The notes beneath the pieces are model-generated. The model did not search any database and had not been told where the DNA came from. It saw only the letters and a program-made list of their open reading frames with translations. Shown piece by piece: positions 25,022 through 33,988 of a stretch of 64,000 nucleotides of DNA. Position 1 is the first letter of the stretch. Every line of letters starts with the position of its first letter. The position numbers and the translations under genes were made by a program. Source of the stretch: Rheinheimera sp. MM224 (lineage in GTDB: Bacteria > Pseudomonadota > Gammaproteobacteria > Enterobacterales > Alteromonadaceae). Location of the stretch: assembly GCF_947090785.1 (NCBI RefSeq), contig NZ_OX352320.1, positions 3,275,001 through 3,339,000 of the forward strand, in the 5' to 3' direction.

Positions 25022-25639
25022 TTATTGATATTTCGATGCAATGTCTTTTTGAGATATTTGGCCAGATTGATAGCTTTTTATATCTTCAATCAATCGCAAT
25101 ACGTTGGCACGATTGAGTGCTGTATTACCAGCGCAAATTTCCCCAACTAATGCACTCGAGGAACAAGAAGAAACTAACAGATAATGAGACTGTTCATTCC
25201 CTGAGTGAAAAGAAAGTTTATAGTAGGAGTCAAAATCTGAAATTTCAGTACCATAGCGTATTTTGGCTATGTCTTTACTAAAAGCATCTCCATCAGTCTT
25301 AGCTCTACTTTCCCACTCCAAGTATTTACTTGTGGCACTCAGAAACTCATTTATCTTTGTAGATTCAATATTAAAACCCAATACATTTTTGGTAACTCCC
25401 ACATGCTGATTGTAGTTACTACCGTAACCATCGGCTCGATAAACCAATGACTCAGCATATTCACCTTTAGGGTAAGTCATCAAAAAACCAAATGTGCCTT
25501 TTTCGATAAATTGTCCTGACACATTATTAAATTCACTTAAAGATACTTTTGTCGGAAATCTTGTTTCCTTGAACTCAGGAACCTTTACCGAAACACAGGA
25601 TGATAGAGTCACCAACATTACGAAGATCGAAAATCTCAT
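25022..25639 (-). CDS. Hypothetical lipoprotein
   Basis: 205 residues from ATG at 25639, 10 bases after AAAGGAG; a TTG two codons upstream is the alternative. The N terminus MRFSIFVMLVTLSSC is a lipoprotein signal with lipobox LSSC. The mature part has no recognised domain; it is rich in Ser, Tyr and Phe and has a cysteine pair near the C terminus (SSCSSSALVGEICAG). Probably anchored to the outer membrane and periplasmic. It is convergent with the ABC operon. Confidence 0.6.
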   Translation of the reverse strand: MRFSIFVMLVTLSSCVSVKVPEFKETRFPTKVSLSEFNNVSGQFIEKGTFGFLMTYPKGEYAESLVYRADGYGSNYNQHVGVTKNVLGFNIESTKINEFLSATSKYLEWESRAKTDGDAFSKDIAKIRYGTEISDFDSYYKLSFHSGNEQSHYLLVSSCSSSALVGEICAGNTALNRANVLRLIEDIKSYQSGQISQKDIASKYQ

Positions 25640-25674
25640 AAACAATTCACTCCTTTAAATTTAAGATTCACTAT

Positions 25675-25708
25675 AAGCGGAAATATTCTGAAAGCGGAAA
25701 TATTCTGA
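25675..25708. repeat. Tandem 17-bp duplication upstream of lipoprotein gene
   Basis: AAGGCGGAAA-like unit AAGCGGAAATATTCTGA occurs twice head to tail (25675-25691 and 25692-25708). It lies about 36 bases before the lipoprotein start, so the promoter of that gene may be affected. Confidence 0.85.
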
Positions 25709-25779
25709 CCGTCAAGGCAAGCATGCTAGTGTGCATTTACTGTAAACACAGCTATAAAATAATGATTTGCAAACGATTT

Positions 25780-25924
25780 CGCCGTTGGCGAGATACTTTG
25801 CTTTTGCTTCGCCAAAAGAAAGTATCCAAAGTTAGAAAGTGCAGGACGCACTTTCTAACAGCCGAAGGCTGACCCGCAGGGTGAATTACATGGATGTAAT
25901 TCATAAAAGGCGACCCCAGGTCGC
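25780..25924. repeat. Array of seven consecutive hairpins
   Basis: Stems follow one another with almost no spacing: CGCC/GGCG (25780-25790); GATACTTT-CTTTTG with its complement (25792-25826, one bulged G); GTTAGAAAGTGC/GCACTTTCTAAC (25831-25859, loop AGGAC); CAGCC/GGCTG (25859-25871); ACCC/GGGT (25872-25882); GAATTACAT/ATGTAATTC around GG (25883-25902); GCGACC/GGTCGC (25910-25924). Two loops present GGA, and the sixth reads ACATGGATGT, close to the CsrA binding consensus. A further imperfect inverted repeat spans about 25935-26045. It may be a structured RNA or a repeat element; no promoter was identified. Confidence 0.6.
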
Positions 25925-26065
25925 AGCGAAAGCCCGGCCCAAAATTGTGCGTCCAAGGCGACTCGGCAACTCGTTCGTCGCTACCGCTCCTCGCTCAAAC
26001 ACTCCCCGTCTTAAAACCTTGGCCACCCAATTTTGTCCGGCTCGCGCCCTTATATGGACTCCCCT

Positions 26066-26257
26066 GAACTATCAACAGATTCTTTTCACTGGTATAGATG
26101 CGTTCTTATATACGGGCTTTATTGAGGAGCTACCTCTGCCCTTTAATGTATTCGCACCATCATGCCTTTCCTAATGGTCGGTTTTTTCAACCCTTGGGCG
26201 CGTCAGGCTCTTGATGGTCGGTCTTACCTGTGTTTAAGCATCTGTAGATAGAACTTG
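26066..26257 (-). ncRNA. Predicted bridge RNA region of the IS1111-group element
   Basis: The 192 bases between the transposase stop and the end repeat are too long for a simple terminus and hold no gene. In IS1111-group elements the bridge RNA that pairs with donor and target DNA is encoded in this position. On the minus strand there are hairpins ACCGT/ACGGT near the stop and a 9-bp direct repeat ACCGACCAT, about 40 bases apart (plus-strand ATGGTCGGT near 26175 and 26215). Assignment is from location and structure only; boundaries are not defined. Confidence 0.45.
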
Positions 26258-27295
26258 TTACACCGTTTGTAACGACGGTTTGTAATCTTCGCCACGGCTG
26301 AGCATCGCCCAAGCAGTGCGGATTGTTTTATTGGCAAGCGCCACTGCCGCAATTCGCTTTCCTCTGCGTTGCATTAGCGCTTTTAACCAGTTCTCTTTTG
26401 CGTTTTTTGGCTCCCGCTTTTCCAGATAGCTCAGAACAGAGATTGCCCCCATAATAAGCAGTGATCGTAATCGCTTATGACCACCGGCTTGACTGATAGA
26501 GCCTATTTTTTGCTTACCGCCACTGCTGTGCTGAACGGGGGTTAAACCCAAACAGGCGGCGGCATCCCGGCCATTTTTGAAACTAGCCCCATTTCCTATT
26601 GCCAGTTTTAAACCCAAGGCTCCTATCGGTCCCACACCTTCAAGCTCAATCAATGAGCGACTTTGTGCATCCTGCATGGTCAGCTGCGTTTGGTGGGATG
26701 TGAGTTGCGCGAGCTCTGTCTCAATAGTCAGAAATAATGACCACATTTGAGCCAGGCTTTGACGAAAACAGTCAGGTACACCGTTTTCTCCATCTTCGAG
26801 CAGATTGGGAATGGCTCGTTTGAGTGCCACATCACTTTTAGCTATCACCAGACCAAACTCGTGTAATAAACCACGAAGCTGATTACTCATCGCTGTTTTG
26901 TGAGCGACCAGCAACTGGCGCATTTTTTCAATACTTTGCAAACCTTGCTCTTCTGTCGTCAAAATTCTTGCAGGTTTTAAATGGGGCTGCCTGGCCGCAG
27001 TGGCGATAGCCAGCGCGTCATTAGCATCCGTCTTATGACCTTGACGAAATGCTTTGACCCGACGTGCAGGTAACGCTTTTACTTCATGACCAAGGGATTG
27101 AGCGTACCGACACCAGTAATGACTTCCGCCACAAGCCTCCATCACCACCAAAGCTTTAGATTCTTTATGCAGTAACTCTTTTAATTTCTCGCGACTCACA
27201 GTTTTGTTGTAAGCCAATGAACCATAACCTGTTGTTTTTACAACCTGGAAGACTTGTTTTGCAAGGTCGATAGCGAGCACGGTATAGTTTTGCAT
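26258..27295 (-). CDS. IS110 family transposase (DEDD type, IS1111 group)
   Basis: 345 residues. The N-terminal DEDD RuvC-like domain has AIDLAKQVFQV, the acidic VVMEACGGSHYW and KTDANDALAI motifs. The C-terminal transposase_20 domain has LEGVGPIGALGLKLAIG, AAACLGLTPVQHSSGGKQK and QAGGHKRLRSLLI with its catalytic-type serine. The frame is intact, so the element could be active. Such recombinases act with a bridge RNA to join donor and target without flanking duplications. Confidence 0.95.
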   Translation of the reverse strand: MQNYTVLAIDLAKQVFQVVKTTGYGSLAYNKTVSREKLKELLHKESKALVVMEACGGSHYWCRYAQSLGHEVKALPARRVKAFRQGHKTDANDALAIATAARQPHLKPARILTTEEQGLQSIEKMRQLLVAHKTAMSNQLRGLLHEFGLVIAKSDVALKRAIPNLLEDGENGVPDCFRQSLAQMWSLFLTIETELAQLTSHQTQLTMQDAQSRSLIELEGVGPIGALGLKLAIGNGASFKNGRDAAACLGLTPVQHSSGGKQKIGSISQAGGHKRLRSLLIMGAISVLSYLEKREPKNAKENWLKALMQRRGKRIAAVALANKTIRTAWAMLSRGEDYKPSLQTV

Positions 27296-27439
27296 GTATG
27301 GACTCTCTTTTGGTTAGTGTGACAACTTCACCATAATTCCTCTCGGGGAGGGGAGTCCATACATCTAATGGGGGCCCATTCGGCATCAAGTCAAATTGCT
27401 GTAGAGGTCTTTTAACTACAGTAGGCATTGTTCAAAGCT

Positions 27440-28084
27440 TTACGCCAAAGCCAATCTCACTGCAAAGCCGGTAAATAACAGGCCTAACACTAAATTCCCT
27501 GCTTGCCCTGCTTTGGGTTGGCCTTTGAAGAAACTGGCTATGGCTGCGCCTGCGTAGACTAAAGTCGTCAGGTAGATCAAGCTGATAACTTCCAGTACCA
27601 AGGCAAGCACCAGATAAGGCACCCAGTTTGGGGTGAAGCTGGAGTCGATAAACTGGATAAAAAATGACAGGAAAAACAAAATGGCTTTTGGGTTAGTCAG
27701 GCTTAATAACAAGGACTTACGGAATACTGAAGCGCAGCTGGCTGCGGCGACTACCGCTGGGCCCTCGGCACCTTCGCTTGCTTTAGATTGACGTAAACTC
27801 AGTAAAATTTGCACGCCAATAAATAGTAAATAGGCCGCGCCTAAGTAACGTATCCAGCGGAACAACTCTGGTGAGGCTAATAGCACAGACGCCAGACCAA
27901 GGTAAGACAACAAAATCAAAGTTGCATCACCCAATAGCACAGCGGCAAGTGCACACCATGCGTGCTTTGGTCCCTGCACTATGCTGGTTTTCAGCACAAA
28001 CAGACTATTTGGTCCTGGCATCAATATAATCACTACCACACCGGCCAAAAAGGTCCAAAACTGAATTACACCAAAACTTTCCAT
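27440..28084 (-). CDS. leuE: LeuE-like amino acid exporter (LysE/RhtB family)
   Basis: About 214 residues; of two adjacent ATGs the second (28084) is better spaced from GAGG. Six hydrophobic segments fit the LysE/RhtB fold. The segments FGVIQFWTFLAGVVVIILMP, GPNSLFVLKTSIVQG, RYLGAAYLLFIG and LSLTNPKAILFFLSFFIQFI align well by eye with Escherichia coli LeuE (YeaS), which exports leucine and related amino acids. It stands alone; the IS element sits just downstream of its stop. Confidence 0.8.
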   Translation of the reverse strand: MESFGVIQFWTFLAGVVVIILMPGPNSLFVLKTSIVQGPKHAWCALAAVLLGDATLILLSYLGLASVLLASPELFRWIRYLGAAYLLFIGVQILLSLRQSKASEGAEGPAVVAAASCASVFRKSLLLSLTNPKAILFFLSFFIQFIDSSFTPNWVPYLVLALVLEVISLIYLTTLVYAGAAIASFFKGQPKAGQAGNLVLGLLFTGFAVRLALA

Positions 28085-28391
28085 CATTATCCTCTGAGCT
28101 TTATCTTTACTGTCTCTGTGCTGTTGTTTATCTATAAATATTATCAGGCTAGCGGCTTATAAAAGTCACTGCAATTTAGCGGGGAAACTGATAAAACGCA
28201 GCGAAAATGAGTCACTGCAAGCAACTTCGCCTCAGACTATGCTGTAAAAGTTACCTTGCCGATTTTTTAAGTTCGATTTAAAAGGTCACAAATCCTCTCC
28301 CAGCCGATCCACTGCTGGCACTTCAAGCCCTACTAGGATAAAATGCGCGTCCTTTTTCTTGGCGTTAACTTTTTTACGGGCTACAACACAA
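28085..28391. other. Intergenic region between leuE and miaB
   Basis: 307 bases with no gene. It holds the divergent promoters. AGTCACTGCAA occurs twice (28164-28174 and 28210-28220), 46 bases apart, a possible binding site pair. TAGGATAAAATGCGCG near 28333-28350 resembles an extended -10 region placed to transcribe miaB. Confidence 0.4.
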
Positions 28392-29819
28392 ATGGGCAAA
28401 AAGCTGCACATTAAGACCTGGGGCTGCCAGATGAACGAATACGATTCATCCAAAATGGCAGACCTGCTGGATGCAACTCATGGCTACACTCTGACTGAAG
28501 ATGCTGCTGAAGCGGACGTGATCCTGCTGAACACCTGCTCTATTCGTGAGAAGGCTCAGGAGAAAGTATTCCATCAGTTAGGTCGCTGGCGTCCGCTGAA
28601 AAAGAAAAACCCGGATTTGATTATTGCGGTTGGTGGTTGTGTGGCGTCTCAGGAAGGCAAAGCCATCCGTGAGCGTGCGCCTTATGTCGATATCGTATTT
28701 GGACCTCAAACTCTGCACCGTTTGCCTGAAATGATTAACTCAGTGCATGGCAACCGATCTCCAGTGGTTGACGTGTCCTTCCCGGAAATCGAGAAGTTTG
28801 ACCGTATGCCAGAGCCAAAAGCAGATGGCCCAACGGCTTTCGTATCTATTATGGAAGGCTGTTCTAAGTACTGTACCTTCTGCGTAGTGCCATACACCCG
28901 GGGTGAAGAAGTCAGCCGTCCACTGGATGACGTCTTACTGGAAATTGCCCAGCTGGCTGAACAAGGTGTACGAGAAGTGAACCTGCTGGGGCAGAACGTG
29001 AACGCCTACCGTGGTGAAACTTTTGATGGCGAAATCTGCCATTTCTCTGAGTTATTGCGTTTAGTAGCGGCCATTGATGGTATCGACCGTATTCGTTACA
29101 CCACATCGCACCCTGTTGAATTTACAGATGATATTATCGAAGTGTATCGTGATGTGCCTGAGCTGGTGGATCACCTGCATTTACCTGTGCAATCTGGTTC
29201 AGACCGTATTCTGGCGCTGATGAAACGTAACCATACAGCGATAGAATACAAGTCGAAAATTCGTGCGCTGAAAAAAGTACGACCGAATTTATGTATGTCG
29301 TCTGACTTTATTATCGGCTTCCCTGGTGAAACCGCAGAAGACTTCGAAGCCACTATGGATCTGATCAAAGCGATGAACTTTGATATGAGCTTCAGCTTTG
29401 TCTACAGCGCCCGTCCTGGTACTCCTGCGGCCGATTTACCGGACGATGTATCGGAAGATGAGAAAAAACAACGTCTGTATGTGCTGCAAGACCGTATTAA
29501 CCAGCAGTCATTACAAATTGCCCGTGCTATGCTCGGCACTGAACAACGTATTCTGGTGGAAGGCCCGTCGAAAAAAGACATTATGGAGCTGACCGGACGT
29601 ACGGAAAACAACCGTGTGGTGAACTTTGAAGGCTCACCAGACATGATTGGCCAGTTTGTAGATATTTTAGTGACTGATGTCTTTACCAACTCATTAAAAG
29701 GTAAAGTGATCCGCACTGAAAAAGATATGGATTTACGTCGTGAAGTATCGCCACAACAAATTCTGGCGGCTAAAGCGGCAAAAACAGACGAATTGGGAGT
29801 AGCAACTTTTACTCCTTAA
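28392..29819 (+). CDS. miaB: tRNA-2-methylthio-N6-dimethylallyladenosine synthase
   Basis: 475 residues from ATG at 28392 ([18 protein letters not shown]); the 11 upstream codons in the longer frame are not conserved. MiaB adds a methylthio group to i6A37 of tRNAs reading UNN codons. Three domains: UPF0004 with cluster-binding cysteines (TWGCQMN, NTCSIRE, VGGCVAS); radical SAM with [14 protein letters not shown]; and a C-terminal TRAM domain ([10 protein letters not shown] onward). First gene of the miaB-phoH-ybeY-corC-lnt block, which is conserved across gammaproteobacteria. Confidence 0.97.
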   Translation: MGKKLHIKTWGCQMNEYDSSKMADLLDATHGYTLTEDAAEADVILLNTCSIREKAQEKVFHQLGRWRPLKKKNPDLIIAVGGCVASQEGKAIRERAPYVDIVFGPQTLHRLPEMINSVHGNRSPVVDVSFPEIEKFDRMPEPKADGPTAFVSIMEGCSKYCTFCVVPYTRGEEVSRPLDDVLLEIAQLAEQGVREVNLLGQNVNAYRGETFDGEICHFSELLRLVAAIDGIDRIRYTTSHPVEFTDDIIEVYRDVPELVDHLHLPVQSGSDRILALMKRNHTAIEYKSKIRALKKVRPNLCMSSDFIIGFPGETAEDFEATMDLIKAMNFDMSFSFVYSARPGTPAADLPDDVSEDEKKQRLYVLQDRINQQSLQIARAMLGTEQRILVEGPSKKDIMELTGRTENNRVVNFEGSPDMIGQFVDILVTDVFTNSLKGKVIRTEKDMDLRREVSPQQILAAKAAKTDELGVATFTP

Positions 29820-29827
29820 TTAAAACA

Positions 29828-29864
29828 GCATGCTGAGGCCAACAAACAATCAGCCTCAGCATGC
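29828..29864. other. Long hairpin in the miaB-phoH gap
   Basis: GCATGCTGAGGC (29828-29839) and GCCTCAGCATGC (29853-29864) form a perfect 12-bp stem with a 13-base loop. There is no T tract, so it is more likely a processing, stability or attenuation element than a full terminator; the phoH start is only 22 bases beyond it. Confidence 0.6.
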
Positions 29865-29885
29865 GATTTGATATGAGACAAAGCA

Positions 29886-30938
29886 TTGGATACGCCAATA
29901 ACCAGCTTAGAATTTTCTCTCTCCCCTTTTGAACCTCAGCGTCTGGCTTTTTTATGGGGCCCCTTTGACGATAACTTACGTCAGATTGAACGCCGTTACC
30001 GCGTGCAGGTGTCCTACCGCGATAACCAGCTGCGTTTAGTCGGCTTAACTGACCAGCTTGAACCGGTAAAACACATTATCGAAACTCTGTATGGCGAAAC
30101 CGCCAATGCCCAGGGCAAAGCCGTGCCTTTAAGCCCGGAGCAAGTGCATATGGTGATCCAGCAACAGCAGCAGGACCCCACAGAGCAGCAGTTTGACGAA
30201 GAACAGGTCAGCATTAAAACCAAAAAAGGTGCAGTCAAAGGCCGCAACGCCAATCAAAGTGCGTATGTGCGCAATATTCAGCGTCACGACGTGACTTTTG
30301 GTATTGGCCCTGCCGGTACAGGCAAAACCTATTTGGCTGTGGCTTGTGCTGTCGACTCGCTGGAAAAAGGCGAAGTGCGCCGTATAGTGCTCACCCGCCC
30401 AGCGGTGGAAGCTGGCGAAAAATTGGGCTTTTTACCTGGTGATTTAGCGCAGAAAGTCGACCCTTACTTACGGCCTTTGTACGACGCTTTATTTGAAATG
30501 TTAGGTTTTGAAAAAGTAGAAAAGTACTTAGAGCGTGGAGTGATTGAAATTGCACCGCTGGCTTATATGCGTGGCCGTACTTTAAGCGATGCTTTTATTA
30601 TTCTGGATGAAAGCCAAAACACCACTGTCGAACAAATGAAGATGTTCCTGACCCGTATTGGCTTTAACGCCAAAGCCGTGATCACAGGGGATATCACCCA
30701 GGTGGACTTACCACGAGGCCAGTACTCGGGTTTAAAACATGCGATGGATGTATTGTCCGAAGTGCCTGAGCTGAGTTTTAACTTCTTTAAAGCCAAAGAT
30801 GTGGTACGTCACCCTGTGGTGCAAAAAATTGTTATGGCGTACGAAGCTTTTGAAGAGAAAAAGCAACAAGCGCTGGAAGCGGAAAAACAAGCTGCAAAGC
30901 AGGCCGCCCAAGCTGCAGCCAACACGAGTAAAGACTAA
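29886..30938 (+). CDS. ybeZ: PhoH-like ATPase (YbeZ)
   Basis: 350 residues from a TTG start; no in-frame ATG is available nearby and the first residues (TSLEFSLSPFEPQRLAFLWG) fit the family. An N-terminal KH-like segment (about 20-75) precedes the PhoH ATPase core with Walker A GPAGTGKTYLA, a VEAGEKLGFLPGDL segment and Walker B AFIILDESQN, ending in an Ala/Gln/Lys-rich tail. The protein acts with YbeY in rRNA and RNA metabolism; ybeY starts 3 bases after its stop. Confidence 0.94.
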   Translation: MDTPITSLEFSLSPFEPQRLAFLWGPFDDNLRQIERRYRVQVSYRDNQLRLVGLTDQLEPVKHIIETLYGETANAQGKAVPLSPEQVHMVIQQQQQDPTEQQFDEEQVSIKTKKGAVKGRNANQSAYVRNIQRHDVTFGIGPAGTGKTYLAVACAVDSLEKGEVRRIVLTRPAVEAGEKLGFLPGDLAQKVDPYLRPLYDALFEMLGFEKVEKYLERGVIEIAPLAYMRGRTLSDAFIILDESQNTTVEQMKMFLTRIGFNAKAVITGDITQVDLPRGQYSGLKHAMDVLSEVPELSFNFFKAKDVVRHPVVQKIVMAYEAFEEKKQQALEAEKQAAKQAAQAAANTSKD

Positions 30939-30941
30939 AAC

Positions 30942-31403
30942 ATGAGCATTACCCTGGATTTACAGCTGGCAAGCGAAGCGCAAAACCTGCCTACAGAAGC
31001 GCAATTTCAGCAGTGGCTGGAAGCCGCTATTCTGCCGTTTCAGGAGATAGCAGAAGTCACAGTGCGAATTGTCGACGAAGAAGAAAGTCAGCAATTAAAC
31101 TTTGATTATCGTGAAAAAGATAAACCGACCAACGTGCTGAGCTTCCCTTTTGAGCTGCCACCAGGTGTGGAAGAATTGCCATTATTAGGTGATTTAGTCA
31201 TTTGTGCCCAGGTGGTTGCCGCAGAAGCGCAAGAGCAAGGCAAAGAATTACATCATCACTGGGCTCATATGGTGGTGCACGGTTGCTTGCATTTATTGGG
31301 CTTTGACCATATAAATGACGAAGACGCCGAGCAAATGGAAGCAGAAGAAATTCTGATTTTGCAGCAATTGGGTATAAAGAACCCTTATATTTTAGAAGAT
31401 TAA
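30942..31403 (+). CDS. ybeY: Endoribonuclease YbeY (16S rRNA maturation)
   Basis: 153 residues. The zinc-binding motif [11 protein letters not shown] is intact, and the preceding [10 protein letters not shown] segment is typical. YbeY is a metal-dependent endonuclease required for 3' maturation of 16S rRNA and for ribosome quality control. It lies directly between phoH/ybeZ and corC/ybeX, the usual order. Confidence 0.97.
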   Translation: MSITLDLQLASEAQNLPTEAQFQQWLEAAILPFQEIAEVTVRIVDEEESQQLNFDYREKDKPTNVLSFPFELPPGVEELPLLGDLVICAQVVAAEAQEQGKELHHHWAHMVVHGCLHLLGFDHINDEDAEQMEAEEILILQQLGIKNPYILED

Positions 31404-31520
31404 CTGGTATTTTAATTCTTTGCGTACCTGAAGCTGCAGCTTTACTGACATTGATGTCTCGCTGCAACTTACATGACTTTGGGTATTTTCTTTTTCATTA
31501 TTTGGAGCTTAAGTTCACTC

Positions 31521-32399
31521 ATGGGTGACGACCATTCCCACTCTAGTCGGGGTTCTGCCGCAAAATCGTGGCTGGATAAAATAGCAGCGATTTTTACTGC
31601 AGAACCACAAGATTTATCTGATCTGGTTGAAGTGATCAATGAAGCGGCCATGCGCAAGCTGATTGATAACGACACTCAAAGTATGTTGCAAGGTGTTTTG
31701 GACGTATCCAAAATGCGCGCCCGCGACATTATGGTGCCCCGCTCTCAGATGGCCACCATAAACATTGACCAGAGCCTCGAACAAATGATGCCGCTGCTGC
31801 TGGAGAACAACCACAGCCGTTATCCTGTGGTCAATGAAGACAAAGACCATATCGAAGGCATACTGCTGGTTAAAGATTTACTGCAGCACACCCTACAAGG
31901 CAACACCGAATGGAGCTTGCGCGATTTATTACGCCCTGCTGTCATTATCCCTGAAAGTAAAAGAGTGGATGCCTTATTAAAAGAATTCCGCCAGAAACGT
32001 TACCATATGGCCATAGTGGTCGATGAATACGGTGGCGTGTCAGGCCTTATTACCATTGAAGATATCCTTGAACAAATTGTCGGCGAAATCGAAGACGAAC
32101 ACGACGATGAAGAAGATGTAGATATCAAAAAAATGGCCAGCCATGTCTATCAGGTCAGCGCTTTAACCCCTGTGGATGAGTTTAACGAAAGTTTCGGCAC
32201 GACCTTCGATGAAGAAGAAGCCGGCACTATAGGCGGTATTGTGCTGCACGCTTTTGGTCATATGCCGGAAAAAGGCGAAACCATTGAACTGCAAAATCTG
32301 ACCTTTAAAGTCAGCAAAGCCAATAACAGAAGGCTGGTGCAGTTGCAGGTTATTCGCGCTAAAACTGCCGCAGAAACTTCAGCGCTACAGAAGGACTAA
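31521..32399 (+). CDS. corC: CorC/YbeX family CBS-domain protein
   Basis: 292 residues from ATG at 31521 ([11 protein letters not shown]), the same length as the Escherichia coli protein; the frame from 31473 adds 16 hydrophobic residues that do not fit the family start. Two CBS domains (about 70-195; [10 protein letters not shown] and [20 protein letters not shown]) are followed by a transporter-associated CorC_HlyC domain (about 205-285). Earlier work tied it to magnesium/cobalt efflux, and recent work on YbeX to ribosome metabolism. Its stop is 3 bases before lnt. Confidence 0.94.
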   Translation: MGDDHSHSSRGSAAKSWLDKIAAIFTAEPQDLSDLVEVINEAAMRKLIDNDTQSMLQGVLDVSKMRARDIMVPRSQMATINIDQSLEQMMPLLLENNHSRYPVVNEDKDHIEGILLVKDLLQHTLQGNTEWSLRDLLRPAVIIPESKRVDALLKEFRQKRYHMAIVVDEYGGVSGLITIEDILEQIVGEIEDEHDDEEDVDIKKMASHVYQVSALTPVDEFNESFGTTFDEEEAGTIGGIVLHAFGHMPEKGETIELQNLTFKVSKANNRRLVQLQVIRAKTAAETSALQKD

Positions 32400-32402
32400 C
32401 TT

Positions 32403-33932
32403 TTGCTGTTGTCGAAAACCACCTGGTTTCCAGCCCTGCTTTTAGCAGGGCTGGGTGCATTAAATACCTTAGCTTTTGCCCCTTTTACTTACCATATGCT
32501 GCCGCTGCTTACTCTGTCAGTGCTGGCGTATTGCCTGCTGCAAGCGCAAAACCCAAAACAGGCTGCCATCATTGGTTATGCCTATGGCTTGGGCTGGTTT
32601 GGTGTGGGTATTAGCTGGGTGCATGTCAGTATCGCCACTTTTGGTGGTATGCCACTGATCGCCAGCCTGGCCATTATGGCTTTACTGATAGGTTATCTGG
32701 CGCTATTCCCTGCCCTTGCTATTTGGTTTAGCTGGCGTTTTCGTGGCAATTTCTGGTTTCCGCTGCTGTTGGCCTCAAGCTGGTTTATCGCTGAAAATAT
32801 CCGCTCCTGGTTCTTAACCGGTTTCCCCTGGCTGTCTGTAGGTTACAGTCAGACCGATGGCTGGATGGCGCCCTGGGCACCAGTCATAGGCGAAACCGGC
32901 ATCAGCTTTTTAATGTTGCTGATTGCAGGTTCCGTAGCTGTTGCTGCTCGTTCTAAACATTGGGTTTGGCCTGCAATAGCCGCCCTAGTCTTGATAGTTA
33001 GCCCAGCCCTGAGCACAATCAAAGGCTGGCAAGAGACCGGCGATCACGTCAAGGTTGCCTTAGTGCAAGGCAATATAGCGCAGGATTTACGCTGGGATCC
33101 GGAGCAAGAAGCCATCACTATGCGCAAGTATATGGAGCTGAGCCGCCCACATCTGAATGCCGACATTATGATTTGGCCTGAAGCCGCTATTCCACAATTA
33201 GAGCCTTTAGCTTTAGCTTATTTGTTTAATCTGGATATCCTGGCGGCAGAAAACAATACGGCCGTAGTGACAGGTATTCTGGATTACAAAGAAAACGGTG
33301 ATGCCTATAACGGCATGATAGTTCTGGGTAAATCAGGCAAAGAAGCCACTGGCGGCGATTACAGATACAACACCAGCAACAGATACCAGAAACACCATTT
33401 ATTGCCTGTTGGCGAATTTGTGCCTTTTCAGGACGTGCTGAAATATGTGGCACCGCTGTTTAATCTGCCAATGAGTTCATTCAGCCGGGGTGCCTGGCTG
33501 CAGCCTAATTTACAAGCCAATGGCTATTCGTTGCTGGCCGCTTTGTGTTTTGAAATTGCGTTTCCACGTCAGATGATTGCCAATTTCAACGACAACACTG
33601 ACTTTCTGCTGACGGTCAGCAACGACGCCTGGTTTGGTGATTCGATTGGCCCACATCAGCATTTGGAAATAGCCCGGATGCGTGCTTTGGAGTTAGGTCG
33701 CCCCTTGTTGCGTGCAACCAATAACGGCATTACCGCCACAGTCACAGCAGATGGTAGAGAACAGGCGCGTTTACCTCAGTTTGAAGAAGGTGTATTAACG
33801 GCCGAAGTACCATTAGTGCAAGGCCGCACTTTGTACAGCCTTTGGAGCGACTGGCCTTTGCTTGCCATTAGCTTATTGTGTGTTGGACTGTTAAGTTTCA
33901 GACGTTACCAGTTGGCAAAACAAGCGAAGTAA
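32403..33932 (+). CDS. lnt: Apolipoprotein N-acyltransferase
   Basis: 509 residues from TTG at 32403, just after AAGGA; no ATG is nearby. Lnt transfers the third acyl chain to the N-terminal cysteine of lipoproteins in the inner membrane. Six or so membrane helices occupy residues 1-200, and a nitrilase-like domain spans about 220-480. The catalytic triad is visible: Glu in IWPEAAIP, Lys in YQKHHLLPVGEF, Cys in LAALCFEIAFP. A final helix is near residues 485-503. Last gene of this block. Confidence 0.95.
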   Translation: MLLSKTTWFPALLLAGLGALNTLAFAPFTYHMLPLLTLSVLAYCLLQAQNPKQAAIIGYAYGLGWFGVGISWVHVSIATFGGMPLIASLAIMALLIGYLALFPALAIWFSWRFRGNFWFPLLLASSWFIAENIRSWFLTGFPWLSVGYSQTDGWMAPWAPVIGETGISFLMLLIAGSVAVAARSKHWVWPAIAALVLIVSPALSTIKGWQETGDHVKVALVQGNIAQDLRWDPEQEAITMRKYMELSRPHLNADIMIWPEAAIPQLEPLALAYLFNLDILAAENNTAVVTGILDYKENGDAYNGMIVLGKSGKEATGGDYRYNTSNRYQKHHLLPVGEFVPFQDVLKYVAPLFNLPMSSFSRGAWLQPNLQANGYSLLAALCFEIAFPRQMIANFNDNTDFLLTVSNDAWFGDSIGPHQHLEIARMRALELGRPLLRATNNGITATVTADGREQARLPQFEEGVLTAEVPLVQGRTLYSLWSDWPLLAISLLCVGLLSFRRYQLAKQAK

Positions 33933-33945
33933 AGCAAGTCCAATA

Positions 33946-33978
33946 AACAAAGCCACCTTGCGGTGGCTTTGTTGTCTT
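33946..33978. terminator. Bidirectional terminator between lnt and phoD
   Basis: AACAAAGCCACC (33946-33957), loop TTGC, GGTGGCTTTGTT (33962-33973), then GTCTTT. It separates convergent genes and can serve both. Confidence 0.8.
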
Positions 33979-33988
33979 TAAAGGCAAC

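Larger units (their letters stand above)
26053..27361 (-). mobile_element. IS110-family insertion sequence, IS1111 group
   Basis: About 1.3 kb containing one transposase gene. Perfect 13-bp subterminal inverted repeats, TATGGACTCCCCT (26053-26065) and AGGGGAGTCCATA (27349-27361), bound it; IS1111-group elements have such subterminal repeats and make no target duplication, so the exact ends lie a few bases outside and cannot be fixed from one copy. A partial internal copy of the repeat (ATGGACTC at 27298-27305) overlaps the transposase start region. The left end abuts the hairpin array region. Confidence 0.8.

Noticed and set aside
25839..26174. 111-residue plus-strand ORF left of the IS element
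   Set aside because: It runs through the palindromic hairpin array and on into the IS end, is very Arg/Pro rich and resembles no protein; structure of the DNA explains the open frame.
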